A DNA stretch of 9,025 bases from Bacillota bacterium (lineage in GTDB: Bacteria > Bacillota > Clostridia > Christensenellales > Aristaeellaceae), in NCBI GenBank assembly GCA_023396045.1, contig JAEWXD010000007.1, positions 1 to 9,025 of the forward strand, written 5' to 3'. The position numbers were made by a program, and so were the translations under genes. Of the stretch, positions 1 to 5,577 are shown piece by piece (position 1 is the stretch's first letter; the number at the start of each line of letters is the position of its first letter). Under the pieces are notes generated by a model that had not been told where the DNA came from, searched no databases, and was given only the letters and a program-made list of their open reading frames with translations.

Positions 1-306
1 TCCATTCCCATTGCTGTCATGTTTCGCTTTTTTCCATCTTTTAAAGAAGAAAAGCAGCATATACAAATGGCTATGAAAATACGCGGCATTGGTTTTCAAA
101 ACCCTTTGCGCTATATAGAATATGTAACAGTACCACTGCTGGTGCTTACTTCCAACATTGCAGACGATATTGCCAAAGCGGCTGAAACCAAGTGTATAGA
201 TAACCCCGTTCAAAAGAGCCATTATGTTTCCATACACTTACAATGGGTAGATTTTCTTTATGTAGGCATTGTACTACTTATAATGATAGGAGGGCGACTA
301 TGGTAG
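1..306 (+). CDS. ECF transporter T component, EcfT/CbiQ family (3' part only)
   Basis: The frame is open from the left edge of the window to TAG at 304-306, so only the last 101 residues are present and the true start lies upstream. EcfT is the membrane scaffold that couples the two ATPase domains of an energy-coupling factor transporter to a vitamin- or metal-binding S component. The fragment shows the typical AMKIRGIGF coupling-helix element (about residues 24-32 of the fragment), followed by a hydrophobic stretch (VTVPLLVLTSN). A second amphipathic segment, DDIAKAAETKCI, follows and sits where the family usually has AxxxRG; here that element is degenerate (K and C in place of R and G). A short hydrophobic C-terminal helix (VDFLYVGIVLLIMI) ends the protein. 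The ATPase gene starts inside its last codons (ATGGTAG overlap), which strongly supports a shared operon. The substrate cannot be told because no S component is in view. Confidence 0.85.
   Translation, partial: SIPIAVMFRFFPSFKEEKQHIQMAMKIRGIGFQNPLRYIEYVTVPLLVLTSNIADDIAKAAETKCIDNPVQKSHYVSIHLQWVDFLYVGIVLLIMIGGRLW
288..294 (+). promoter_or_regulatory. Ribosome binding site fixing the ECF ATPase start
   Basis: AGGAGGG ends 5 bases before ATG at 300. It selects this ATG over the in-frame ATG at 243, which would place 19 extra residues (unlike an ABC ATPase N-terminus) inside the T-component gene. Confidence 0.85.
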
Positions 307-1658
307 AAGTAAACCATTTAAACCTTTGCTATGCCAATAAGGAAGAAGTGTTGCATGATATTCACTTTCATATTGCTCCCGGGGAATGTGTGCTGTTTAC
401 AGGCAAAAGCGGCAGTGGAAAATCTTCTATTATACATGCCATTAACGGTTTAGCCATGCGTTATGATGGTGCAGAAGTGCACGGCAATATATGTATAGAT
501 GCTAAAGAAGTACGGAATTTAGAGCTGTACCAAATTGCCCAGCTGATATGCAGCGTATTTCAAAACCCAAAAACGCACTTTTTTAATGTAAATACCACTT
601 TAGAGCTTGTATTTTATTTAGAAAACATGGGCCTTGCCAAGCAGGAAATGGATGCACGTTTACAAGATATGCTGGCACTCTTCCCCATCTCCCATTTATT
701 AAACCGTGATATTTTTAAACTCTCCGGCGGTGAAAAACAAATTCTTTGCATAGCTGCAAGCTATATTGCCGGTGTAAAACGCATTGTGTTAGACGAACCA
801 TCTTCTAATTTAGATGCACAAAATATAGAAGTGATAAGCAACATGCTTGCAAAGCTAAAAGCAGAGGGCATTACACTTATTCTATGTGAACACAGGCTGT
901 ATTATTTAATGGATATTGTAGATAGAGTGTTTTTGGTGCAAGAGGGCAGTATTGTAAAGGAATATCCCATTGCGGATTTTTTACAATGCAGCACAGAAAA
1001 TCTGCACCAAATGGGCTTGCGAGATAAAGTAAAAACCAAATTGCATTTACCCCCTGCTCCACCACAAGGTGATTTGGTAATACAACATTTAGACTTTGAA
1101 AACCTGTTACACTTACAAAATATTGCCATGCAAACCGGTTGCATTTACGGTGTGTGCGGCAACAACGGCTTAGGGAAATCTACCTTTTTACGTTGTATCA
1201 TCGGTATAGAAAAAAAGAGCAAGGAAAATATTGTATATAGGGGCAAGGTGCTTTCTAAAAAAGAGAGGTTAAAGATTTCTGCCCTTGTAATGCAGGATGT
1301 AAACCACCAGCTGTTTAGTGATAAAGTGAGCGATGAGCTTACACTTGGTATGGATCATTTGCCGGAGGGTAAAGAAGAGGCAATATTACAGAGTTTGGAC
1401 TTGCTTGCCTATAAAGACAAGCACCCTATGAGTCTTTCCGGCGGGCAAAAGCAAAGGCTTGCCATTGCCAGCGTGCTTTGCCAGAACGCAAGCTTTTTGT
1501 GTTTTGACGAACCCACCAGCGGCATGGACTATGCCAATATGCGCAAAATATCCAATCTCATAAAACAATACAAAGAAAATCGTATTATTATCATCGTGAG
1601 CCATGATATAGAATTTTTAAATGCCACAGCAGATTATATAATACAATTAAAAACATGA
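300..1658 (+). CDS. ECF transporter ATPase with two fused ABC domains
   Basis: This 452-residue protein contains both ATP-hydrolysing domains of an energy-coupling factor importer in one chain, as in the YkoD-type fused EcfA arrangement. Domain 1 (about 1-230) has Walker A GKSGSGKS at 35-42, Q-loop FQNP at 87-90, signature LSGGEKQ at 141-147, Walker B VLDEP at 163-167, D-loop SSNLD and switch histidine H198. Domain 2 (about 255-452) has GNNGLGKST at 287-295, Q332, LSGGQKQR at 379-386, CFDEPTSGMD at 401-410 and H435. Both sites therefore look catalytically complete. The protein acts on the inner face of the membrane with the T component encoded just upstream, whose stop codon it overlaps. The S component and hence the substrate (vitamin, cobalamin precursor, metal or similar) are outside the window. 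The chain ends just before a strong terminator, so this is the last gene of its operon. Confidence 0.93.
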   Translation: MVEVNHLNLCYANKEEVLHDIHFHIAPGECVLFTGKSGSGKSSIIHAINGLAMRYDGAEVHGNICIDAKEVRNLELYQIAQLICSVFQNPKTHFFNVNTTLELVFYLENMGLAKQEMDARLQDMLALFPISHLLNRDIFKLSGGEKQILCIAASYIAGVKRIVLDEPSSNLDAQNIEVISNMLAKLKAEGITLILCEHRLYYLMDIVDRVFLVQEGSIVKEYPIADFLQCSTENLHQMGLRDKVKTKLHLPPAPPQGDLVIQHLDFENLLHLQNIAMQTGCIYGVCGNNGLGKSTFLRCIIGIEKKSKENIVYRGKVLSKKERLKISALVMQDVNHQLFSDKVSDELTLGMDHLPEGKEEAILQSLDLLAYKDKHPMSLSGGQKQRLAIASVLCQNASFLCFDEPTSGMDYANMRKISNLIKQYKENRIIIIVSHDIEFLNATADYIIQLKT

Positions 1659-1663
1659 TACCC

Positions 1664-1690
1664 AAAAGGCAAGCGCAATCTTGCCTTTTT
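1664..1690 (+). terminator. Rho-independent terminator after the ECF operon
   Basis: There is a perfect 10-bp stem, AAAAGGCAAG (1664-1673) and CTTGCCTTTT (1680-1689), around a 6-base loop. The T run forms the end of the stem. It starts 5 bases after the ATPase stop codon. Confidence 0.9.
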
Positions 1691-1720
1691 GAGTGCAATC
1701 TTCACTCCTGCTCTATTACG

Positions 1721-1914
1721 GGGGATATTTTATTGGGTGCGGCAAGGCAATAGAAGCAAGACAGGTTTGAAACTGCAAGGCTTTGTTCTGTTGCCAAGAG
1801 TTATACAAACCCCTACTACACCGTAACCCGACTTTACAATCCCCCGGTCAGCTACGCTGTCAGCCCCGTTTACACAAGGCGGCCTTTTTGCTTGTGGCTT
1901 TGAAGTTCGGTGAG
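1721..1914. repeat. Mosaic intergenic repeat, copy 1
   Basis: The first 41 bases (1721-1761) match 8598-8638 with two mismatches. Positions 1832-1904 match 8709-8782 closely, including the CCGGTCAGC...CTG..CAGC hairpin-like core and the TTTACACAAGGCGGCC element. The last 41 bases (1874-1914) match 2791-2831 with two mismatches. No open frame of note runs through it. It lies about 30 bases after the ECF terminator. Similar short GC-richer modules built around a (C)CCTTTACACAAGG element are, as I recall, common between genes of gut Clostridia; that part is memory, not shown here. Confidence 0.75.
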
Positions 1915-1936
1915 TTTTTAATATAGCTCATTTTTA

Positions 1937-2107
1937 CTATTTGGGTTCGTCTGTACAATCGTACAGCTCTCTTGTTCTAAAGCCATATTGCTCTGTTTTT
2001 AAAAATTCTAACGCCTCGTCTAAATCATCAAAACCGCGGTAATAGTTATTACAGTGGCCGCTCTCCGCTTTGCTTGTGTAGCTTGCTACTAAATAATTGT
2101 AATACAT
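1937..2107 (-). CDS. Small orphan protein, 56 residues
   Basis: I do not recognise this protein. The start at 2107 is set by a full AGGAGG on the minus strand (2114-2119) with 6-base spacing; the frame stays open upstream to 2245, but no comparable ribosome binding site lies there. The product is small, acidic towards its C-terminus and rich in tyrosine. It opens MYYNYLVASYTSK, which looks like a beta strand, then has CNNYYRGFDDLDEALEFLK, which looks like a strand followed by an amphipathic helix (about 22-38), and ends in a charged tail with CTDEPK. There is no signal peptide or membrane segment. The alternating hydrophobic pattern and good start argue that it is a real cytosolic protein. 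It stands alone between repeats, 112 bases downstream of a possible membrane micropeptide on the same strand. I infer no function. Confidence 0.65.
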   Translation of the reverse strand: MYYNYLVASYTSKAESGHCNNYYRGFDDLDEALEFLKTEQYGFRTRELYDCTDEPK

Positions 2108-2113
2108 TTTTTG

Positions 2114-2119
2114 CCTCCT
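2114..2119 (-). promoter_or_regulatory. Ribosome binding site of the 56-residue protein
   Basis: AGGAGG on the minus strand, 6 bases before ATG at 2107. It is the main evidence that the small frame is translated and that the shorter start is correct. Confidence 0.75.
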
Positions 2120-2219
2120 AAAAATATAGATATTGTTTTTTGCCCGTTCTGATACTATGTATATGGGGCTCGTGTCTGCCGTGTGCGTTACTTTCTGAGC
2201 GTGCACGGTTTTTGGTTGC

Positions 2220-2315
2220 CTATTTGTTACGTTCTTGTATTGCAAATTCTACAATATAAGATATAAAAACAATAACGGCTAAACTAATCATAATAATTTT
2301 CATTTGCTTATTCAT
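2220..2315 (-). CDS. Possible 31-residue single-pass membrane peptide
   Basis: A minus-strand frame from ATG at 2315 to TAG at 2220-2222 encodes a short charged N-terminus (MNKQMK), one hydrophobic segment of about 17 residues (IIMISLAVIVFISYIVEF) and a charged tail (AIQERNK). This is the plan of many small membrane peptides, including type I toxin peptides, but length and plan alone do not prove a function. The ribosome binding site is weak: AGGA abuts the first ATG, and lies 11 bases before the second in-frame ATG at 2303, so either start is possible. A TATAAT (minus strand, 2328-2333) lies just upstream. The frame is convergent with nothing and divergent from the candidate structured RNA at 2336-2489. 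It could be chance in AT-rich DNA. Confidence 0.35.
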   Translation of the reverse strand: MNKQMKIIMISLAVIVFISYIVEFAIQERNK

Positions 2316-2327
2316 CCTATTTATGCT

Positions 2328-2335
2328 ATTATAAT
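2328..2335. promoter_or_regulatory. Symmetrical -10-like element ATTATAAT
   Basis: The octamer reads TATAAT on both strands (minus 2328-2333, plus 2330-2335). It could serve the micropeptide on the left or a plus-strand RNA on the right. Neither side has a good TTGACA-like -35; the plus side has only TTATTC at 2308-2313, 16 bases away. Confidence 0.35.
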
Positions 2336-2489
2336 ATTAACCGAGGTAGGTCGGGGCGGAGGGTTAATCCGCCCACCCCTTACCTTAACGGCTCAAATTG
2401 ATTATTACATAAATGATAATAGCCAATTTGATTAGTTCCCGCACAAGTTGTATGTATTTGGTAACACTATCAACTTTTGCGGTTTTTTT
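2336..2489 (+). ncRNA. Candidate structured RNA: three hairpins ending in a terminator
   Basis: Three helices follow each other. The first has outer CCG (2341-2343)/CGG (2389-2391), GGTA (2345-2348)/TACC (2381-2384) and inner GGGCGGA (2354-2360)/TCCGCCC (2368-2374). The second has CAAATTG-ATTAT (2394-2405) pairing with ATAAT (2416-2420) and CAATTTG (2424-2430). The third is a terminator at 2439-2489. The first is notably GC-rich for this AT-rich stretch. A perfect TATAAT precedes the block, but the -35 is poor, so the 5' end is inferred. It matches no RNA family I can name. It may be a small RNA, or a leader or attenuator with no gene left behind it, since only repeats follow. Confidence 0.4.
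2439..2489 (+). terminator. Rho-independent terminator with no protein gene before it
   Basis: CCGCACAAGTTG (2439-2450) pairs with CAACTTTTGCGG (2471-2482) over 12 positions with one mismatch, around a 20-base loop, and is followed directly by seven T (2483-2489). The nearest upstream plus-strand gene, the ECF ATPase, already has its own terminator 750 bases earlier, so this one should end a separate transcript. Confidence 0.7.
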
Positions 2490-2500
2490 GTGTAAATTTT

Positions 2501-2524
2501 GCCTGTATGCTATACGATACGGGC
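2501..2524. other. Short hairpin, function unknown
   Basis: GCCTGTAT (2501-2508) and ATACGGGC (2517-2524) pair over 8 bp including one G-T pair, around an 8-base loop. No T run follows on either strand. Confidence 0.4.
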
Positions 2525-2597
2525 ATCCTTTGCACAACTTAATGTAGTTGCTACTTATAATACGCTTTTATTGCAACATTTCGTATAAGCCAAGCTT

Positions 2598-2831
2598 CTA
2601 CACCCCACAAGCATGGCGATCCCCATGCAAGCTGTAGCTACGACAAGGCGGTCTTTCTGCTTAACGCTTTGAATGGGGGCAATAATTAAATAAGTGGGTT
2701 TTCACTATGGTGGGTATATTCTTTTACCTACACTTTTTCAAGTCCCTACACCCCACAAGCATGGCAATCCCTACGCAAGCAGTAGCTACGACAAGGCTGC
2801 CTTTTTGCTTGTAGCTTTGAAGTTCGGTGAG
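2598..2831. repeat. Mosaic intergenic repeat, copy 2 (contains an internal direct repeat)
   Basis: A 65-base unit opening CTACACCCCACAAGCATGGC occurs at 2598-2662 and again at 2746-2810, with 7 differences. The first unit contains a hairpin GCATGG...CCATGC that the second has lost. Positions 2666-2771 align without gaps to 8775-8880 in copy 3. The end (2791-2831) matches the end of copy 1 with two mismatches. The block finishes 27 bases before the nfnB terminator. No gene is visible within it. Confidence 0.8.
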
Positions 2832-2857
2832 TGCACAAAATAGCCGTTTTACCACAT

Positions 2858-2883
2858 AAAAAAAGCAAGCGTGTGCTTGCCTT
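2858..2883 (-). terminator. Rho-independent terminator after nfnAB
   Basis: On the minus strand the stem is GCAAGC/GCTTGC (2875-2880 with 2865-2870), with a 4-base loop, extended by weak A-T pairs, and followed by seven T (2858-2864). It begins 10 bases after the nfnB stop codon. Confidence 0.9.
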
Positions 2884-2892
2884 TATTTATTT

Positions 2893-4311
2893 TTATTTGT
2901 TTTGAAAGTATTCGTCTATTGCTTTGGCAGCAGTTTTGCCTGCGCCCATAGCAGAGATAACGGTTGCAGCGCCGGTTACAGCGTCGCCACCTGCATAAAC
3001 GGTTGGCTTGGTTGTTAAGCCGTCTTCGTTTACTACAATGCCACCCCAACGGTTTACTTCAAGACCGGTTGTTGTAGATTTAATGAGTGGGTTTGGAGAG
3101 GTACCAATACTCATAATTACAGTGTCTACATCAATGATGAATTCGCTGTTTGGCACTTCTACCGGGCGGCGTCTGCCTTTTTCGTCCGGTTCGCCAAGCT
3201 CCATACGCACGCACTTCATACCGGTAACAAAGCCGTTTTTAGGATCCCTTGGATCTTCCGGGTTATGGTAACCAAGAATTTCGGTTGGGTTGCATAGCAA
3301 TTTGAATTGAATGCCTTCTTCTTCTGCGTGTTCTACTTCTTCTTTTCTTGCAGGAAGTTCTTCCATAGATCTGCGGTAAACAATGTAAACATTGTCTGCG
3401 CCCAAACGAAGTGCAGTTCTTGCTGCGTCCATAGCAACGTTACCGCCACCAACAACAGCTACATTACCACCCTTCATAATAGGGGTTGTAGGGTTCTCTT
3501 CATAGGCTTTCATAAGATTGCTGCGGGTTAAGAATTCGTTTGCAGAATATACGCCGTTGTAAGCTTCGCCGGGGATGCCCATAAAGTTAGGCAGGCCGGC
3601 ACCGGAGCCGATAAATATAGCTTCATAGCCCATTTCGCAAAGCTCATCTACGGTTAAGGTTTTACCAATAACTACGTTGGTTTCGATTTTTACACCCAAT
3701 TTTTCTAAAATAGAAACTTCTTTGGCAACGATGGCTTTTGGCAAACGGAATTCCGGAATACCATACACCAATACACCGCCGGCTGTGTGCAAAGCTTCAT
3801 AAATGGTTACTTCATAACCTTTTTTAGCAAGGTCGCCTGCACAGGCTAAGCCGGCAGGGCCACTACCAACGATGGCTACTTTATGGCCATTGCTTTCAGG
3901 GCGAACGGGGTCTTCGTTTACGAAAGTGTTATGCCAGTCTGCAACAAAGCGTTCCAAACGGCCGATACCTACGGATTCGCCTTTGATGCCACGCACACAA
4001 CGCTCTTCACATTGGGTTTCTTGCGGGCATACTCTACCGCATACAGCCGGTAAAGAAGAAGATTGAGAGATAACTTGGTAAGCACCTTCAAAGTCGCCTT
4101 CTTTAATTTTGGTAATAAATTCCGGAATGTGAATTTTAACAGGGCAACCGTCTACGCAAGGCATGTGTTTACAGTTTAAGCAGCGTTGTGCTTCGTTGAT
4201 GGCTGTTTCTTCGCTGTAACCTAAAGCAACTTCCCAAAAATTGTGGGCGCGTACTTTGGCATCTTGTGTTGGCATTTCATTGCGCTTTGGATCCATATTT
4301 GGTTTAGCCAT
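2893..4311 (-). CDS. nfnB: Nfn transhydrogenase large subunit (NfnB; GltD/SudA-like)
   Basis: This 472-residue flavoprotein iron-sulfur subunit belongs to the NADH-dependent reduced ferredoxin:NADP+ oxidoreductase. In characterised family members it carries the bifurcating FAD and the NADPH site. The N-terminal ferredoxin-like domain has C44, C47, C52, C56 (CxxCxxxxCxxxCP) and C91, C95, C101, C105, enough for two [4Fe-4S] clusters. An FAD-binding GSGPAG lies at 149-154, an NADPH-binding GGGNVAMDAA at 288-297, and the C-terminal FAD motif AGGD at 440-443. Start: ATG at 4311 has AGGAGG (4321-4326) at 9 bases and gives the family N-terminus; the frame continues upstream into nfnA and was not used. 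One base separates it from the nfnA stop, so the two are co-translated. The alternative name, glutamate synthase small subunit, is unlikely because no large subunit is present and NfnA is. SudA/SudB sulfide dehydrogenase is the same fold and cannot be fully excluded. Confidence 0.92.
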   Translation of the reverse strand: MAKPNMDPKRNEMPTQDAKVRAHNFWEVALGYSEETAINEAQRCLNCKHMPCVDGCPVKIHIPEFITKIKEGDFEGAYQVISQSSSLPAVCGRVCPQETQCEERCVRGIKGESVGIGRLERFVADWHNTFVNEDPVRPESNGHKVAIVGSGPAGLACAGDLAKKGYEVTIYEALHTAGGVLVYGIPEFRLPKAIVAKEVSILEKLGVKIETNVVIGKTLTVDELCEMGYEAIFIGSGAGLPNFMGIPGEAYNGVYSANEFLTRSNLMKAYEENPTTPIMKGGNVAVVGGGNVAMDAARTALRLGADNVYIVYRRSMEELPARKEEVEHAEEEGIQFKLLCNPTEILGYHNPEDPRDPKNGFVTGMKCVRMELGEPDEKGRRRPVEVPNSEFIIDVDTVIMSIGTSPNPLIKSTTTGLEVNRWGGIVVNEDGLTTKPTVYAGGDAVTGAATVISAMGAGKTAAKAIDEYFQNK

Positions 4312-4312
4312 A

Positions 4313-5167
4313 TTATTTTGCCTCCTTGCTGAATAGATTGCATGTATCTTCATGGGCGTGGCGTTCATAGTTTCTGTACATACCGCCACGAATCATAGCT
4401 TCATCAAAGTCAATTTCATAACCGTTAAAGTCCGGGCCGTCTACACAAGCAAACTTGGTAACACGCTTACCATCTACATTTAAGGTTAAACGGCAACCGC
4501 CGCACATACCGGTACCGTCAATCATAATGGGGTTCATAGAAGCAGTTACAGGTGTGCCAAATGGTTTTGCTGTTGCTACTACGTATTTCATCATAATCAG
4601 TGGGCCGATGGTGATGATCATATCAAACTGTTCACCGGCTTGGAGCATTTCTTTAAGAGGCATGGTTACATTGCCTTTTTCTGCATAGGAGCCATCGTCT
4701 GTAACAAGTCTTAAACGGTTGCTATATTCTGTAAATTCTTTTTCTAAAATAACCAAATCTTTATTTCTAAAACCAATGATACTGGTTACGTCTACTCCAC
4801 GTTTGTGCAATTCTTCGGCAATAGGCATAGCAATGGCACAACCTACACCACCACCAACAATACAAACCTTTTTAAGGCCGTCCAAGTGGGTTGGTACACC
4901 AAGTGGGCCAACGAAATCATGCAATTCATCGCCTTCTTCTAAGTGGGCGAGTTTTTCTGTGGTAGCACCTACAATTTGATAAATAATTTTTACGGTGCCG
5001 TTCTCTTTGTTTACGCCGGCAACGGTAAGCGGAATTCTTGCGCCGTCTTCACCTACGCGTAAAATAATAAATTGGCCTGGTTTGGCTTTGTTGGCTACCA
5101 ATGGTGCTTCTATCAAAAGTTGCACTACGGTTGGGTTTAACACCTTTTTTTCTACAATTTTATACAT
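4313..5167 (-). CDS. nfnA: Nfn transhydrogenase small subunit (NfnA), FAD and [2Fe-2S]
   Basis: This 284-residue protein of the ferredoxin-NADP reductase fold accepts electrons from NADH and passes one of each pair towards NfnB through a [2Fe-2S] cluster. Visible features are an FAD-binding beta barrel (about 1-98) with RIPLTVA at 44-50, a nucleotide-binding motif IVGGGVGCAIAMPI at 103-116, and a C-terminal cluster element DGTGMCGGC (217-225) with C222, C225 and C241. The aspartate in DGTG is conserved and I believe it is the fourth, non-cysteine ligand in studied Nfn. Start: ATG at 5167 has GGAG 8 bases upstream and gives the family opening MYKIVEKK; the ATG at 5203 would add 12 residues with no support. 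PyrK of dihydroorotate dehydrogenase is a relative, but no pyrD is adjacent. It is the first gene of a two-gene operon with nfnB. Confidence 0.92.
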   Translation of the reverse strand: MYKIVEKKVLNPTVVQLLIEAPLVANKAKPGQFIILRVGEDGARIPLTVAGVNKENGTVKIIYQIVGATTEKLAHLEEGDELHDFVGPLGVPTHLDGLKKVCIVGGGVGCAIAMPIAEELHKRGVDVTSIIGFRNKDLVILEKEFTEYSNRLRLVTDDGSYAEKGNVTMPLKEMLQAGEQFDMIITIGPLIMMKYVVATAKPFGTPVTASMNPIMIDGTGMCGGCRLTLNVDGKRVTKFACVDGPDFNGYEIDFDEAMIRGGMYRNYERHAHEDTCNLFSKEAK

Positions 5168-5196
5168 TCCTTGTTCTCCATTCGTAAAAATGTCAA

Positions 5197-5213
5197 TTAT
5201 CAATATTTGATAA
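5197..5213. promoter_or_regulatory. Perfect palindrome TTATCAA-TAT-TTGATAA in the nfn leader
   Basis: Seven-base arms around three bases. It shares half-sites with the palindrome upstream of the alcohol dehydrogenase (6886-6903). Measured from the predicted nfn start it lies at about +21 to +37, so it would act as a roadblock operator or as an mRNA hairpin rather than a typical activator site. Confidence 0.55.
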
Positions 5214-5240
5214 GTGGCTTTAGAATTTTGTTACCTTACT

Positions 5241-5270
5241 ATCATAGCATTTTTTGCCAATAATTTCCAA
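5241..5270 (-). promoter_or_regulatory. Predicted nfnAB promoter (extended -10)
   Basis: On the minus strand the -35 is TTGGAA (5265-5270), the spacer is 18 bases, and the -10 is TATGAT (5241-5246) with TGC directly before it. Transcription would start near 5234, giving a leader of about 67 bases. A second, weaker extended -10 (TGT TATAGT, 5353-5358) lies further upstream with no clear -35. Confidence 0.6.
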
Positions 5271-5481
5271 TTTTTTTACAAAAGTTTTGCAAATATTAGG
5301 ATGCTTATATTTATGAAACACATTCTATGAATGATAGCAAAGCGCTATTGTTACTATAACATGCAATTGGCAATTATTGCACAAAGTTACATGTATTTAA
5401 CCAATGTTTTTTAAATGAGGGGCAAAATATGTTTTTATAGGGCTGTATGTAAAGTATATTGCCTATACAGGCTACGCTGTA
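5271..5481. other. AT-rich intergenic stretch between the nfn promoter and the alcohol dehydrogenase 3' end
   Basis: I see no protein gene here; frames are very short and lack ribosome binding sites. Apart from the weak upstream -10 noted with the nfn promoter, the only structure is a terminator-like hairpin at its right end (5465-5490). Confidence 0.5.
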
Positions 5482-5490
5482 TTATTTTTT
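5465..5490 (+). terminator. Terminator-like hairpin on the plus strand, no known transcript
   Basis: ATACAG (5465-5470) pairs with CTGTAT (5477-5482) around 6 bases and is followed by TATTTTTT (5483-5490). No plus-strand gene precedes it. It may limit antisense transcription into the alcohol dehydrogenase gene, or be chance. Confidence 0.35.
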
Positions 5491-5577
5491 ACCCAAAGCT
5501 TGTAAAGCATTGTTTGTAATCATAAAAATAGCAGCTATTGCAATTGCAATAGCCACTATGTTGTATAACGATTTATT
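5482..5577 (-). other. In-frame extension after the alcohol dehydrogenase stop, hydrophobic
   Basis: Reading on in the same frame past the TAA at 5578-5580 gives 31 codons to the next TAA (5482-5484). They encode a hydrophobic alanine/isoleucine stretch (VAIAIAIAAIFMI) and a tail ending ALGKK. A GTG at 5554-5556 could start a 24-residue membrane peptide, but there is no ribosome binding site. The alanine/isoleucine repeat is also what the terminator-like palindrome at 5534-5553 encodes, so the pattern may be a by-product of that palindrome. Confidence 0.25.
5521..5553 (-). terminator. Likely terminator after the alcohol dehydrogenase
   Basis: A perfect 20-base palindrome GCTATTGCAATTGCAATAGC (5534-5553) can form an 8-bp stem with a 4-base loop. 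On the minus strand TGCTATTTTTATG follows, so the T run is set off by about five bases, which makes it weaker than the other terminators here. Confidence 0.55.

Noticed and set aside
2108..2245. Longer, 102-residue version of the small minus-strand protein
   Set aside because: The upstream part overlaps the micropeptide frame and has no ribosome binding site, while AGGAGG sits right before the internal ATG at 2107.
2413..2547. A 44-codon plus-strand frame with a hydrophobic middle
   Set aside because: No ribosome binding site before its ATG, and it runs through the terminator hairpin and T run at 2439-2489, which explains its hydrophobic codons.
2520..2575. Promoter at TATAAT within 2560-2570
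   Set aside because: The nearest TTG-containing -35 candidate is about 20 bases away and no gene follows on the plus strand, only repeat copy 2.
2598..2831. CRISPR array
   Set aside because: Only two 65-base units, with several differences and unequal surrounding modules; no short, regular, identical repeats with spacers and no cas genes.
2893..4311. Glutamate synthase small subunit (GltD)
   Set aside because: No GltB large subunit is nearby, and the gene is coupled by one base to an NfnA homologue, which fits Nfn much better.
4313..5167. Dihydroorotate dehydrogenase electron-transfer subunit PyrK
   Set aside because: Same fold, but no pyrD or pyrimidine gene is adjacent and the partner is an NfnB-type protein.
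5290..5400. Short plus-strand peptides opening at the ATGs in this stretch
   Set aside because: Each stops within about 10 codons and none has a ribosome binding site.
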